Positions 40,356 to 49,031 of a stretch of 64,000 nt of DNA are shown here, in pieces. Location: the NCBI RefSeq assembly GCF_000740675.1, contig NZ_JPXI01000029.1:186001-250000 (forward strand), in the 5' to 3' direction. The translations under genes and the position numbers were made by a program. The notes beneath the pieces are model-generated. The model did no database searches, was not told the DNA's origin, and saw only the letters and a program-made list of their open reading frames with translations. This DNA comes from Massilia sp. BSC265 (GTDB lineage Bacteria; Pseudomonadota; Gammaproteobacteria; Burkholderiales; Burkholderiaceae_D). How positions within the stretch are numbered: position 1 is the stretch's first letter; each line of letters begins with the position of its first letter.

Positions 40356-41279
40356 ATGGACTCACACACGGACAAATCGCATGACAACAGGTTGCTCGCG
40401 GCCCGCGGGTTCCTGCGCGCCCTGACGTTCCGCCACGTCGTCGGCTTCCTTATCTGCAGCGTCGGCTGCATCCTCCTGCTTGGCAGCCTTGCGGAGCAGA
40501 TCATGAATGCCAATCCCAAGATGCACCGGGCCCTGATCGGCGGCGCCACCGCCGCTGCCGCCACGGCGCTGGGCACCTTGCCGGTCCTGTTCGCACAGAA
40601 TTTCTCGAAGCGCACCTACGACTGCTTCCTCGGCTTCGGCGCCGGCGTGATGCTGGGCGCGACCGCGTTTTCGCTGGTCATCCCGGCCATCGCCGCGGCC
40701 AAGTCCGCCGGGGCCGGCAGCTGGGAGGCGAGCCTGATGGCCGGCGCCGGCATCATGGCGGGAGCAGGGGCCATCCTGTTGCTGGGACGTGCCGTCCGCG
40801 CCGAAGGCATCCTTGAAGGTGACGAAAACGTCGTATCGGTGCGCCGCGCCTGGCTCTTCGTCTGGGCCGTCGCCCTGCACAACCTGCCGGAAGGACTGGC
40901 AATCGGGGTCGCGCATGCCGGCATCGACCTGGAAAAGGCCAATGCGCTCACCACGGGCGTGTCGATCCAGGACGTGCCCGAAGGGCTGGTCGTGGCGCTC
41001 GCGCTGCGGACGGTCGGCTGCAGTCGCCTGGTGGCAGTCGGGATGGGCGTGGTTTCCGGCCTGATCGAACCGGTGGCCGCCGCCTTCGGCGTGGCGCTCA
41101 TCGGCATCGCGGCGGGGCTGCTGCCATTCGCGCTGGCCGCTGCGGGTGGTGCGATGCTGTTCGTGATCGTCAACGACGTCATTCCGGAGTACCGCCAGAA
41201 CGGCAACGGCACCTTTGCCAGTATCGCACTCGTGTTCGGTTTCATCCTGATGACGGTGCTCGACACGGCATTGGCCTAG
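40356..41279 (+). CDS. ZIP family metal transporter
   Basis: 307 residues from ATG 40356 with about eight membrane helices. Helix IV carries the ZIP signature VALHNLPEGLAIGVAHAG and helix V has QDVPEGLVVALAL. ZIP proteins import Zn2+, Mn2+ or Fe2+ into the cytoplasm. Its location 52 bp behind Mn-catalase on the same strand suggests Mn import in support of that enzyme (inference). Specificity cannot be read from sequence here. Confidence 0.9.
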   Translation: MDSHTDKSHDNRLLAARGFLRALTFRHVVGFLICSVGCILLLGSLAEQIMNANPKMHRALIGGATAAAATALGTLPVLFAQNFSKRTYDCFLGFGAGVMLGATAFSLVIPAIAAAKSAGAGSWEASLMAGAGIMAGAGAILLLGRAVRAEGILEGDENVVSVRRAWLFVWAVALHNLPEGLAIGVAHAGIDLEKANALTTGVSIQDVPEGLVVALALRTVGCSRLVAVGMGVVSGLIEPVAAAFGVALIGIAAGLLPFALAAAGGAMLFVIVNDVIPEYRQNGNGTFASIALVFGFILMTVLDTALA

Positions 41280-41469
41280 CCCGGCCTGATCGTCAACGGC
41301 AGGCCCGCGATGTCGAAACGCGTGCCCAGTTCGCGGCTCGGGGCGCCCATCTGGCGTTTGAGCGTGGGGCCGGCGTCGCCGGCACCTCGAGCACGCCCTC
41401 CATGGTGACCTGGCCGGCAGCAATGCGGACCAGATTCCTTTGGGTAGTCGTGCCTCCAATTCCTGCCAT
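41276..41469 (-). pseudogene. fragment beginning like a dienelactone hydrolase
   Basis: An ATG at 41469, with AAGG 3 nt upstream, opens a frame reading RNLVRIAAGQVTMEGVLEVP. This is the N-terminal strand pair of dienelactone-hydrolase-like proteins, which normally continue to a VLFAHGSGSSR-type loop. After VPATPAP the frame degenerates. In another frame the sequence continues as QMGAPSRELGTRFDIAGLPL and stops at 41276. So a 5' fragment is joined to an unrelated or frameshifted 3' end. It faces the TetR gene across the shared operator at 41532-41565 and was probably its target. Confidence 0.55.
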
Positions 41470-41531
41470 TGCCTTGATCGCGCGCCTTCGAAGATTCGCA
41501 GCGGTCTGTAGTAGCACCCGCTTGACGGAGA

Positions 41532-41565
41532 AATATGACGCGCGTAATATGATAAGCGTCATATA
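41532..41565. promoter_or_regulatory. overlapping TetR operators upstream of tetR
   Basis: Two overlapping sites of the form AATATGAC-N4-GTCATATT: 41532-41551 (right arm GTAATATG) and 41546-41565 (AATATGAT-AAGC-GTCATATA), centres 14 bp apart. The second ends 10 bp before the TetR ATG. The same motif occurs twice, perfectly, downstream of the gene. Strong evidence for autoregulation. Confidence 0.75.
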
Positions 41566-41575
41566 AGGGGGTGTC

Positions 41576-42169
41576 ATGACTACATCGGCCAAGGCCAGCA
41601 AGCGCGAGCAGTCCCATCACCGGATCGTCGAGGCTGCCGGCAGGGCAGTGCGTCGCCATGGTTACGCCGGCGTCGGCGTGGCCGAGGTCATGAAGGAAGC
41701 CGGCTTGACCCATGGGGGCTTCTACGCCCATTTCGAATCCCGCGATGCCTTGCTGGTCGCGGCGATCGAACATGCGGGCGCCATCAGCAGTGCTGTGCTG
41801 GACGAGGGGATCGCGGCACGCACGCTTGAGACCGGTAACGCCTTGCAGGCACTGATCGAGCTCTATCTTTCCGACGAGCACCTGGCGCATCCCGAGGACG
41901 GTTGCGTGGTTGGCGCGCTGGCGAGCGAGATGCCGCGCCAGGAGGAAGTCGTGCGCATTGCATCGGCACGGCGCGTCGACCGGCTGGTGCGCCGTGTCGC
42001 GTCGACCCTGCCCGAGGATGCCGACCCGGCACTGGCCGGCGTGATTGCCGGCGCCCTCGTGGGCAACCTGCAGCTGGCGCGAATCCATGGCGACAATGCC
42101 GAGGGCAGGGCGGCACTGGGCGCCGCTCGCCAGGCTTTGGTGTCGCAATTTGCCTCCCGGTCCGTTTGA
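41576..42169 (+). CDS. TetR family regulator flanked by its own operators
   Basis: 197 residues. HTH region: RIVEAAGRAVRRHGYAGVGVAEVMKEAGLTHGGFYAHFESRDALL, which is the subgroup (HGGFYAHF) that often senses reactive electrophiles or quinones near oxidoreductases. ATG 41576. Palindromes AATATGAC-N4-GTCATATT occur on both sides of the gene. The divergent neighbour is a decayed dienelactone-hydrolase-like fragment, and downstream no intact + strand target is visible, so the regulator has probably outlived its regulon. Confidence 0.92.
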   Translation: MTTSAKASKREQSHHRIVEAAGRAVRRHGYAGVGVAEVMKEAGLTHGGFYAHFESRDALLVAAIEHAGAISSAVLDEGIAARTLETGNALQALIELYLSDEHLAHPEDGCVVGALASEMPRQEEVVRIASARRVDRLVRRVASTLPEDADPALAGVIAGALVGNLQLARIHGDNAEGRAALGAARQALVSQFASRSV

Positions 42170-42208
42170 ATAGCCGGCCGCCTATAGAGGCGGCCCGCAC
42201 CGACCGCA

Positions 42209-42266
42209 AATATGACATTCGTCATATTACGCGCATCATCATCCGCAATATGACAGGCGTCATATT
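42209..42266 (+). promoter_or_regulatory. pair of perfect TetR operators downstream of tetR
   Basis: AATATGAC-ATTC-GTCATATT at 42209-42228 and AATATGAC-AGGC-GTCATATT at 42247-42266: identical 8-bp arms, different 4-bp centres, 38 bp apart centre to centre. Conserved arms with variable spacers are what a dimeric repressor requires. Confidence 0.8.
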
Positions 42267-42477
42267 ATCTGGATCATATTTTCCTGCCGGCTTTCCTTTT
42301 GTCCCTCACTCCTGAAAGAGCTGCATGAGCGCCCATTCAGAATCGTGCTGCCCACGCTGTCGGCGCCAGCACGGCCTCCGCTGCGCTCGCCCGGCAGGCG
42401 CTCGTCCGCGGCGCGAAGCAGGTCTATGGCTGGAAGCTGTGGCTGCCGCCGCCACGGCAAGTGTTGCGGAAAACAGA

Positions 42478-42509
42478 AACGCCCCGGGCGCCATGCGCCG
42501 CGGGGCGTT
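42478..42509 (-). terminator. terminator of the MHS transporter gene
   Basis: AACGCCCC and GGGGCGTT form an 8-bp outer stem extended by GCGC/GCGC inside. On the minus strand it is followed by TTTCTGTTTTCC. It lies 22 nt after the transporter stop. Confidence 0.75.
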
Positions 42510-42530
42510 GTCCTGTGCGACAGGAAAAGC

Positions 42531-43874
42531 TTAGTCGCGGATCTCCAGGGCGCGGTTGAGGCTCAGCGCCGCCAGCGAACCGACTGCGCCGGACAGCAGA
42601 TACAGCGACACATAGCCGAGGCCGAAGTGCGCCGACAGGCCCAGTGCGACCAGCGGTGCGAAGGCCGCGCCGACCAGCCAGGCCAGGTCCGAGGTCAGTG
42701 CTGCGCCGGTGTAGCGGTATTGCTGCTTGAAGTTCGCGGTCACCGCGCCGGCCGCCTGGCCGTACGACAGGCCCAGCAGCGCGAAGCCGACCAGGATGAA
42801 GGTGTTCTGGCCGGTCACGCCGCCGTCGATCAGCGAAGGCACCGCGAGCGAGAACAGGCCGATCAACACGGCCAGGGTGCCGAGGGTGGTGCGGCGGCCG
42901 ACCCTGTCGGCGATGAAGCCCGAGGCCAGGATTGCCAGCACCGCCAGGCCCGCGCCCCACATCTGGACGTGCAGGAACTCGTCCATCGGGCGGGTATCGT
43001 AGAGCTGGATCCAGGACAGCGGGAACACGGTCACCAGGTGGAACAGGGCGTAGCTCGCCAGGGCGGCGAGGGCGCCGATGGCGATGTTGCTACCTTGGGA
43101 CTTGACGAGTTCGCCAACCGGGGCCGGGTCGAGCTCGTGCGAATCCAGCAGGCGCGAATACTCGCTCGTCGAAACCAGGCGCAGGCGGGCGAACAGGGCC
43201 ACGATATTAATCGCGAACGCGCAGAAGAACGGATAACGCCAGCCCCAGACCAGGAAGTCGTCCTGCGTCAGGTTCGTGAGCAGGAAGGCGAACAGGCCGG
43301 CCGCGATCAGAAAGCCGACCGGTGCCGCGAGCTGGCCCAGCATCGCATAAAAGCCGCGCTTGTTTTCGGGGGCGCTCAAGGCCAGCAGCGAGGGCAGGCC
43401 ATCCCAGGAGCCGCCCTGGGCGATGCCCTGGCCGATGCGCATCAGGGCCAGGATCACCACGGCAGTCATGCCGATGCGGTCATACGTGGGCAGGAAGGAA
43501 ATCACGATCGTGCTGGTACCCATCATGACGAGCGCAATGGTGAGCTTGATCTCGCGGCTGAACCGGGTCTGCAGCCACATGAAGATCACCGTGCCGAAGG
43601 GGCGCGCGATGAATGCGAACGAAAAAACGATAAACGAGTAGAGTGTCGCTTCGAGCCGGTCAGCCCACGGGAAAAAAACCGCAGGGAATACTAGTACCGA
43701 AGCAATTGCATAGACGAAGAATTCGAAATATTCCGAGGCGCGGCCAATGACCACGCCGACGGCTATTTCTCCCGGGTGGATTTCGCCGTCCCGGGCATTG
43801 ATGTTGCGAGCCCCGCTGGTTGGATGGGTGATGGGAGCGGCACCTGCGCCGCCGTACGTCGTCGTGCTTTGCAT
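42531..43874 (-). CDS. MFS transporter, metabolite:H+ symporter (MHS) type
   Basis: 447 residues with 12 predicted membrane helices. The MHS features are ASEYFEFFVYAIASVLVFP in helix 1, FIARPFGTVIF in the helix 2-3 loop, and an EYSRLLDSHE-like central loop. Family members such as ProP, ShiA and KgtP import carboxylates or compatible solutes with protons. Substrate not predictable. A 208-bp AT-rich space separates it from cyoA. Confidence 0.9.
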   Translation of the reverse strand: MQSTTTYGGAGAAPITHPTSGARNINARDGEIHPGEIAVGVVIGRASEYFEFFVYAIASVLVFPAVFFPWADRLEATLYSFIVFSFAFIARPFGTVIFMWLQTRFSREIKLTIALVMMGTSTIVISFLPTYDRIGMTAVVILALMRIGQGIAQGGSWDGLPSLLALSAPENKRGFYAMLGQLAAPVGFLIAAGLFAFLLTNLTQDDFLVWGWRYPFFCAFAINIVALFARLRLVSTSEYSRLLDSHELDPAPVGELVKSQGSNIAIGALAALASYALFHLVTVFPLSWIQLYDTRPMDEFLHVQMWGAGLAVLAILASGFIADRVGRRTTLGTLAVLIGLFSLAVPSLIDGGVTGQNTFILVGFALLGLSYGQAAGAVTANFKQQYRYTGAALTSDLAWLVGAAFAPLVALGLSAHFGLGYVSLYLLSGAVGSLAALSLNRALEIRD

Positions 43875-44000
43875 ATCTTCGTCTCCTTGGGGTCAGCCCG
43901 GCCTGCAGCAGCCTGAAGTTGCACCCTGTTTTCTATAGTGTTTTACGACAAGGCGATAATAAAAAAGCAGCAATGTCGCAATTGCAATATAGCAAGGGTG

Positions 44001-44013
44001 GGACAAAGTGTCC
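44001..44013. promoter_or_regulatory. palindrome in the cyo upstream region
   Basis: GGACA-AAG-TGTCC is a 5-bp inverted repeat about 75 bp upstream of cyoA, in the 208-bp divergent region with the MHS gene. The region also contains GTCGCAATTGC-like sequence that could serve RegA, whose gene closes this cluster. No promoter pair was convincingly located. Confidence 0.3.
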
Positions 44014-44082
44014 AATGGTTGCCGAAGGCCGTTGGCGTTACAGTAGCATGTTCTTATTCCCATGTAACGTTAGATACCTAGC

Positions 44083-45132
44083 ATGATTCCTAAAATTGTC
44101 CGCCGCGGACTCCCGTTACTCCCGCTTGCAGCGCTGGCTGGCTGCAACACGGTCGTGATGAATCCCACCGGCGATATTGCAAGACAGCAGGCAGACTTGA
44201 TCACCATCTCGGTCCTGCTCATGTTGATCATCATCGTCCCGGTGATGATCCTGACGGTCCTGTTCGCATGGCGTTATCGCAAGAGCGCGAATGCGAAATA
44301 CGAACCGGACTGGGACCACTCGACCAAGCTCGAACTCGTGATCTGGGGTGCACCGCTCCTCATCATCATCGTCCTCGGCCTGATCACCTGGGTCTCGACC
44401 CACAAGCTGGACCCGTACCGTCCGCTCGACCGCATCGACGAGAACCGTCCGATCCCGGCGTCGACCAAGCCGCTGGAAGTGCAGGTCGTGGCGCTCGACT
44501 GGAAATGGCTGTTCATCTATCCGGAGCAGGGCATCGCTTCGGTGAACGAACTGGTCACCCCGATCGACACCCCGATCCGCTTCAAGATCACCTCGTCGAC
44601 CGTGATGAACACCTTCTACATCCCGACGCTGGCCGGCATGATCTACGCGATGCCGGGCATGGAGACGACCCTGAACGCGGTGCTGAACAAGCCGGGCGAC
44701 TACAAGGGCCTGTCCGCCAACTTCAGCGGCGAGGGCTTCTCGCACATGCACTTCGCCTACAAGGGCGTGACCGCGGGCGAGTTCGATGCTTGGGTGCAAA
44801 AGATGAAGGCCAATCCGGAACAGCTGAACCGCGCCGGCTACCTGACCCTGGAAAAGCCGTCCGTGCGTGAGCCGGTGCGCTACTACGGCCAGGTCGAAAC
44901 CGCACTGTTCAACCGCATCCTGAACCGCTGCGTGGCCGAAGGCAATGTCTGCATGAACGAGCAGATGGCCCAGGACCACAAGCGCAACGCGATCGCCGCG
45001 GCGGCCAAGCGCCTGCCGAAGCAGGGCAGCGTTGCCCAGCTGGCGGAAGCGGAAATGTGCGTCACGCCGGAAGCCGGTGGCCCAGCATTGGTCACCTCGG
45101 TCGGCACCCCTAACAATTCTGTGAAGAAGTAA
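44083..45132 (+). CDS. cyoA: cytochrome bo3 ubiquinol oxidase subunit II
   Basis: 349 residues. Lipobox LAALAGC gives a lipoprotein with the mature Cys at about residue 22. Two membrane helices follow (about 43-63 and 84-105), then a periplasmic cupredoxin domain ([20 protein letters not shown]) lacking the CuA Cys pair, as in quinol oxidases. First gene of cyoABCD. No strong ribosome site precedes ATG 44083. Confidence 0.96.
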   Translation: MIPKIVRRGLPLLPLAALAGCNTVVMNPTGDIARQQADLITISVLLMLIIIVPVMILTVLFAWRYRKSANAKYEPDWDHSTKLELVIWGAPLLIIIVLGLITWVSTHKLDPYRPLDRIDENRPIPASTKPLEVQVVALDWKWLFIYPEQGIASVNELVTPIDTPIRFKITSSTVMNTFYIPTLAGMIYAMPGMETTLNAVLNKPGDYKGLSANFSGEGFSHMHFAYKGVTAGEFDAWVQKMKANPEQLNRAGYLTLEKPSVREPVRYYGQVETALFNRILNRCVAEGNVCMNEQMAQDHKRNAIAAAAKRLPKQGSVAQLAEAEMCVTPEAGGPALVTSVGTPNNSVKK

Positions 45133-45134
45133 TC

Positions 45135-47138
45135 ATGCAAGACTCTCTCGACCTGACGAAGCTTATCTTCGGTCGGCTCAGCTGGGACGCAATTCCCTTC
45201 CATGAGCCGATCCTGATCGCGACCTTCGCCGGCGTGATCGCAGGTGGCCTGGGCCTGGTGGCCCTGATCACCTACTTCCGCCAGTGGGGCAACTTGTGGA
45301 ACAACTGGTTCACCAGTATCGACCACAAGAAAATCGGTATCATGTACATGATCCTCGGCATCATCATGTTCCTGCGCGGCTTTGCCGACGCGCTGATGAT
45401 GCGCGCCCAGCAGGCTTTCGCCTTCGGCGCCAACAAGGGCTTCCTGCCACCGGACCACTACGACCAGATCTTCACCGCCCACGGCGTGATCATGATCTTC
45501 TTCGTGGCGATGCCGTTCGTGACGGGCCTGATGAACTACGTCGTGCCGCTGCAGATCGGCGCACGCGACGTGGCCTTCCCGTTCCTGAACAACTTCTCGT
45601 TCTGGATGACCACCATGGGCGCCGTGCTGGTCATGGCCTCGCTGTTCGTGGGTGAATTCGCACGTACCGGCTGGCTGGCCTATCCGCCGCTGTCGGGCAT
45701 CCTGGCAAGTCCCGGGGTCGGCGTCGACTACTACATCTGGTCATTGCAGATCGCGGGTGTCGGTACCTTGCTGTCCGGCGTGAACCTGATCGTCACCATC
45801 GTCAAGATGCGCGCACCGGGCATGGGCCTGATGAAGATGCCTGTCTTCGTCTGGACTTCGCTGTGCACCAACATCCTGATCGTGATCACCTTCCCGATCC
45901 TGACCGCCGTGCTGGCCATGCTGGGCATGGACCGCCTGTTCGACACCGCGTTCTTCACGAACGACCGTGGCGGCAACGCGATGATGTACGTGAACCTGAT
46001 CTGGATCTGGGGCCACCCCGAGGTGTACATCCTGATCCTGCCGGCCTTCGGCATCTTCTCGGAAGTCGTCTCGACCTTCTGCAGCAAGCGCCTGTTCGGC
46101 TACACCTCGATGGTGTACGCGACCTGCGTCATCATGGTCCTGTCCTACCTGGTCTGGCTGCACCACTTCTTCACGATGGGCAGCGGCGCGAGCGTGAACT
46201 CGTTCTTCGGCATCACCACGATGATCATCTCGATCCCGACCGGGGCGAAGATCTTCAACTGGCTGTTCACCATGTACCGCGGCCGTATCCGCTTCGAACT
46301 GCCGATGATGTGGACCGTGTCCTTCATGCTGACCTTCGTCATCGGCGGCATGACCGGCGTGATGCTGGCTATTCCCGCGGCCGACTTCGTGCTGCACAAC
46401 TCGCTGTTCCTGGTCGCGCACTTCCACAACGTGATCATCGGCGGCGTGGTGTTCGGCCTGTTCGCCGGCTTCAACTACTGGGCACCGAAGATGTTCGGCG
46501 TCAAGCTGAACCAGTTCTGGGGCAAGGTGTCGTTCTGGATGTGGTCGATCGGTTTCTGGTTCGCCTTCATTCCGCCGTATATCCTGGGCTTCATGGGCGT
46601 GACCCGTCGTACCAGCCACTTCGAAGACCCGGAACTGCAGCCGCTGTTCCAGATCTCGCTGTTCGGTACCCTGATGATCGCCGCCGGTATCGGTGCGCTG
46701 GTGCTGCAGCTCTTCTTCACCTGGAAAGACCGCGCCAAGCTGCGCGACGTCACCGGCGACCCGTGGGATGGCCGTACGCTGGAGTGGGCGACCTCGTCGC
46801 CGCCGCCGGACTACAACTTCGCCTTCACCCCGGTGGTGCACGACAACGACACCTTCGCCGACATGAAGAAGAACGGCTACCAGCGTCCGCTGAAGGACTT
46901 CGTGGCGATCCACATGCCCAAGAACACCTGGGCCGGCTTCGTCATCTCGGCACTGTCGGCCGTGGTCGGCTTCGCGATCATCTGGCACATGTGGCTGCTG
47001 CTCGCCGTATCCTTCGTCGCCATGATGGCCGCGATCATCGTCCACACGTTTAACTACAAGCGCGATTTCTACATCCCGGCGGAGGAAGTGGCCCGCACCG
47101 AGGAAGCGCATACCCGTCTGCTGAAGAGCTACGTCTGA
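45135..47138 (+). CDS. cyoB: cytochrome bo3 ubiquinol oxidase subunit I
   Basis: 667 residues with about 15 membrane helices. Heme-copper oxidase ligands are intact: the low-spin heme His in [10 protein letters not shown], CuB His and cross-linked Tyr in [12 protein letters not shown], the CuB His pair in LHHFFTMG, and both heme His residues in [11 protein letters not shown]. It reduces O2 to water and pumps protons. It starts 2 nt after the cyoA stop. Confidence 0.97.
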   Translation: MQDSLDLTKLIFGRLSWDAIPFHEPILIATFAGVIAGGLGLVALITYFRQWGNLWNNWFTSIDHKKIGIMYMILGIIMFLRGFADALMMRAQQAFAFGANKGFLPPDHYDQIFTAHGVIMIFFVAMPFVTGLMNYVVPLQIGARDVAFPFLNNFSFWMTTMGAVLVMASLFVGEFARTGWLAYPPLSGILASPGVGVDYYIWSLQIAGVGTLLSGVNLIVTIVKMRAPGMGLMKMPVFVWTSLCTNILIVITFPILTAVLAMLGMDRLFDTAFFTNDRGGNAMMYVNLIWIWGHPEVYILILPAFGIFSEVVSTFCSKRLFGYTSMVYATCVIMVLSYLVWLHHFFTMGSGASVNSFFGITTMIISIPTGAKIFNWLFTMYRGRIRFELPMMWTVSFMLTFVIGGMTGVMLAIPAADFVLHNSLFLVAHFHNVIIGGVVFGLFAGFNYWAPKMFGVKLNQFWGKVSFWMWSIGFWFAFIPPYILGFMGVTRRTSHFEDPELQPLFQISLFGTLMIAAGIGALVLQLFFTWKDRAKLRDVTGDPWDGRTLEWATSSPPPDYNFAFTPVVHDNDTFADMKKNGYQRPLKDFVAIHMPKNTWAGFVISALSAVVGFAIIWHMWLLLAVSFVAMMAAIIVHTFNYKRDFYIPAEEVARTEEAHTRLLKSYV

Positions 47139-47144
47139 AACAAT

Positions 47145-47780
47145 ATGGCAAATAATGCAACTATTCCCGGCGGCCTGTCCGCCGACGAGGTGACCGCGCG
47201 CTACATGGTGCGCGAGCACCATCCGGAGCAGGGCACGCTGCTGGGCTTCTGGATCTATCTGATGAGCGACTGCCTCATCTTCGCGTCCCTGTTCGCCACC
47301 TATGCGGTGCTGGGCCGTAACTACGCCGGCGGTCCGACCGGCGCCGAGCTGTTCGACCTGACGCTGATCGCCATCAACACCGGCTTCCTGCTGCTGTCGT
47401 CGATCACCTTCGGTGTCGCGATGATCTCGGCCCAGGCCAAGAAGCTGGGCGCGACCCTGCTCTGGATGGGCGTGACCGGCCTGCTGGGCGTGGCCTTCCT
47501 GTCGCTGGAGATCTACGAGTTCCTGCACCTGATCCACCAGGGTGCCGGTCCGCAGCGCAGCGGCTTCCTGACCGCGTTCTTCGCGCTGGTCGGTACCCAC
47601 GGCCTGCACGTTCTGTTCGGCGCAATCTGGCTGGTGACCCTGATGGTCCAGCTTGCCAAGCACGGCATCAACACCGAGAACTTCCGCCGCCTGCAGTGCC
47701 TGTCGCTGTTCTGGCACTTCCTGGACGTCGTCTGGATCGGCGTGTTCACCTTTGTCTACCTGATGGGAGTGCTGCCATGA
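47145..47780 (+). CDS. cyoC: cytochrome bo3 ubiquinol oxidase subunit III
   Basis: 211 residues with five membrane helices. LGFWIYLMSDCLIFASLFATYAVL and the EFLHLIHQGAGPQRSGFLTAFF block identify the COX3-like quinol oxidase subunit. It starts 6 nt after cyoB and its stop overlaps the cyoD start (ATGA). Confidence 0.96.
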   Translation: MANNATIPGGLSADEVTARYMVREHHPEQGTLLGFWIYLMSDCLIFASLFATYAVLGRNYAGGPTGAELFDLTLIAINTGFLLLSSITFGVAMISAQAKKLGATLLWMGVTGLLGVAFLSLEIYEFLHLIHQGAGPQRSGFLTAFFALVGTHGLHVLFGAIWLVTLMVQLAKHGINTENFRRLQCLSLFWHFLDVVWIGVFTFVYLMGVLP

Positions 47781-48178
47781 GCGACCACATCCACCACCAC
47801 GAGCACGACCACGACGGTCACACCAGCTTCGTCACGCACTATGCGATGAAGGACTACGCGATCGGCTTCGTGCTGTCGCTGATCCTGACCGCGATCCCGT
47901 TCTGGCTCGTCATGGGCAACGTGCTGCCGCCGGAAACGACGAAGTTCGTGATCATGGGCTTCGCCGGCGTCCAGTTCGTCGTGCAGATGATCTACTTCCT
48001 GCACATGAACTCGAAGTCGGAAGGCGGCTGGAACATGATGGCGCTGATCCTGACCGTCGTCCTGCTTGTCATCGTGCTGGCCGGTTCGATCTGGGTCATG
48101 ACCCACATGAACGCCAACATGATGCCGTCCATGGGTGGGGCCAGCGACACCACCCACGGCATGCACGACATGCAGTAA
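47777..48178 (+). CDS. cyoD: cytochrome bo3 ubiquinol oxidase subunit IV
   Basis: 133 residues with three membrane helices. The N-terminus is very His-rich (HIHHHEHDHDGH), which could bind metal; the core TEFVIMG-like and YFLHMNSKSEGGWNM blocks match CyoD. ATG 47777 overlaps the cyoC stop. No cyoE (heme O synthase) follows; a SURF1-family gene is next. Confidence 0.94.
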   Translation: MSDHIHHHEHDHDGHTSFVTHYAMKDYAIGFVLSLILTAIPFWLVMGNVLPPETTKFVIMGFAGVQFVVQMIYFLHMNSKSEGGWNMMALILTVVLLVIVLAGSIWVMTHMNANMMPSMGGASDTTHGMHDMQ

Positions 48179-48198
48179 TCGATAGTACCCGCTCGTCA

Positions 48199-48999
48199 AT
48201 GCAGCAAGCACGCGACCAGCAGGCAGGACCTGCCGCCCATCCTCCACGCAGCGCTTTTGCGCGGCGGATGCTGGCGGTGGCAGCCCTCCTGCTGGTCGCG
48301 CTTTTTCTGGGTCTCGGCACCTGGCAGGTGGTTCGCCTGCAGTGGAAGCTGGACCTCATCGAACGCGTGGAATCGCGCGTGCATGCGGCTCCGGTCGCGG
48401 CGCCCGCGCCTGCCCGCTGGGCGCAGGTATCCAAAGAATCCGACGAATACCGGCGTGTACGCCTGGCCGGGCATTACCTCTACGAATACACCGCACCCGT
48501 GCAGGCCGTCTCCGAGCTTGGCGCGGGCTTCTGGCTGCTCACGCCGCTTTGTACGGCTGAGGGCCATATCGTCTTCATCAACCGCGGCTTCATTCCCGCT
48601 GCGGACAACAAACCCGGGACCTATCCTGCCCGCCGTGCCGCCGCCGATCCCTGCGCGAACGGGGGAGAACAGGTCGAAGTCACCGGCCTGCTGCGCATCA
48701 GCGAGCCGGGCGGCGGCTTCCTGCGCGAAAACGATCCGGCCAATAACCGCTGGTTCTCGCGCGACGTGCAGGCGCTCGGCGCCGCACGCGGGCTGTCGAA
48801 TGTCGCACCGTTCTTTGTGGACGCCGGCAAGGGCCAGGATCCTGCCGGCGCGCCCGAGCGTGCGGTCGGCGGGCTGACCGTCATCTCCTTCGTCAACAAT
48901 CACCTTGTCTATGCCTTGACCTGGTACGCGCTGGCCCTGATGGTCGGCGCTGCGTGGTGGTGGGTCAGCCGGCACGGCGCTGCAGTGTCCGACGACTGA
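48199..48999 (+). CDS. SURF1 family oxidase assembly protein
   Basis: 266 residues with a membrane helix at each end (about 24-43 and 238-258) and a large periplasmic loop. The family marks are LGTWQVVRLQWKLDLI near the N-terminus, INRGFIP in the middle and NNHLVYALTWYALAL at the end. SURF1 proteins help insert heme into oxidase subunit I. It lies 20 nt after cyoD, so it probably serves the bo3 enzyme, though classical SURF1 acts on heme a oxidases. Confidence 0.9.
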   Translation: MQQARDQQAGPAAHPPRSAFARRMLAVAALLLVALFLGLGTWQVVRLQWKLDLIERVESRVHAAPVAAPAPARWAQVSKESDEYRRVRLAGHYLYEYTAPVQAVSELGAGFWLLTPLCTAEGHIVFINRGFIPAADNKPGTYPARRAAADPCANGGEQVEVTGLLRISEPGGGFLRENDPANNRWFSRDVQALGAARGLSNVAPFFVDAGKGQDPAGAPERAVGGLTVISFVNNHLVYALTWYALALMVGAAWWWVSRHGAAVSDD

Positions 49000-49031
49000 T
49001 CCGTGGCGATGACTGACAACACCGCACGGGC

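Larger units (their letters stand above)
42170..42530. other. 361-bp region with operators but no intact gene
   Basis: Contains the two perfect operators (42209-42266) and a further half site GATCATATT at about 42271. A possible start ATGAGCGCC at about 42325 with an upstream AAGAG is followed only by Cys/Arg-rich or frame-switching sequence. It looks like the promoter and first codons of a lost target gene joined to other sequence. The MHS transporter terminator occupies 42478-42509. Confidence 0.5.

Noticed and set aside
45741..47717. Minus-strand frame of 658 codons opposite cyoB and cyoC
   Set aside because: The translation is an antisense shadow of heme-copper oxidase sequence; all oxidase ligands are on the plus strand.
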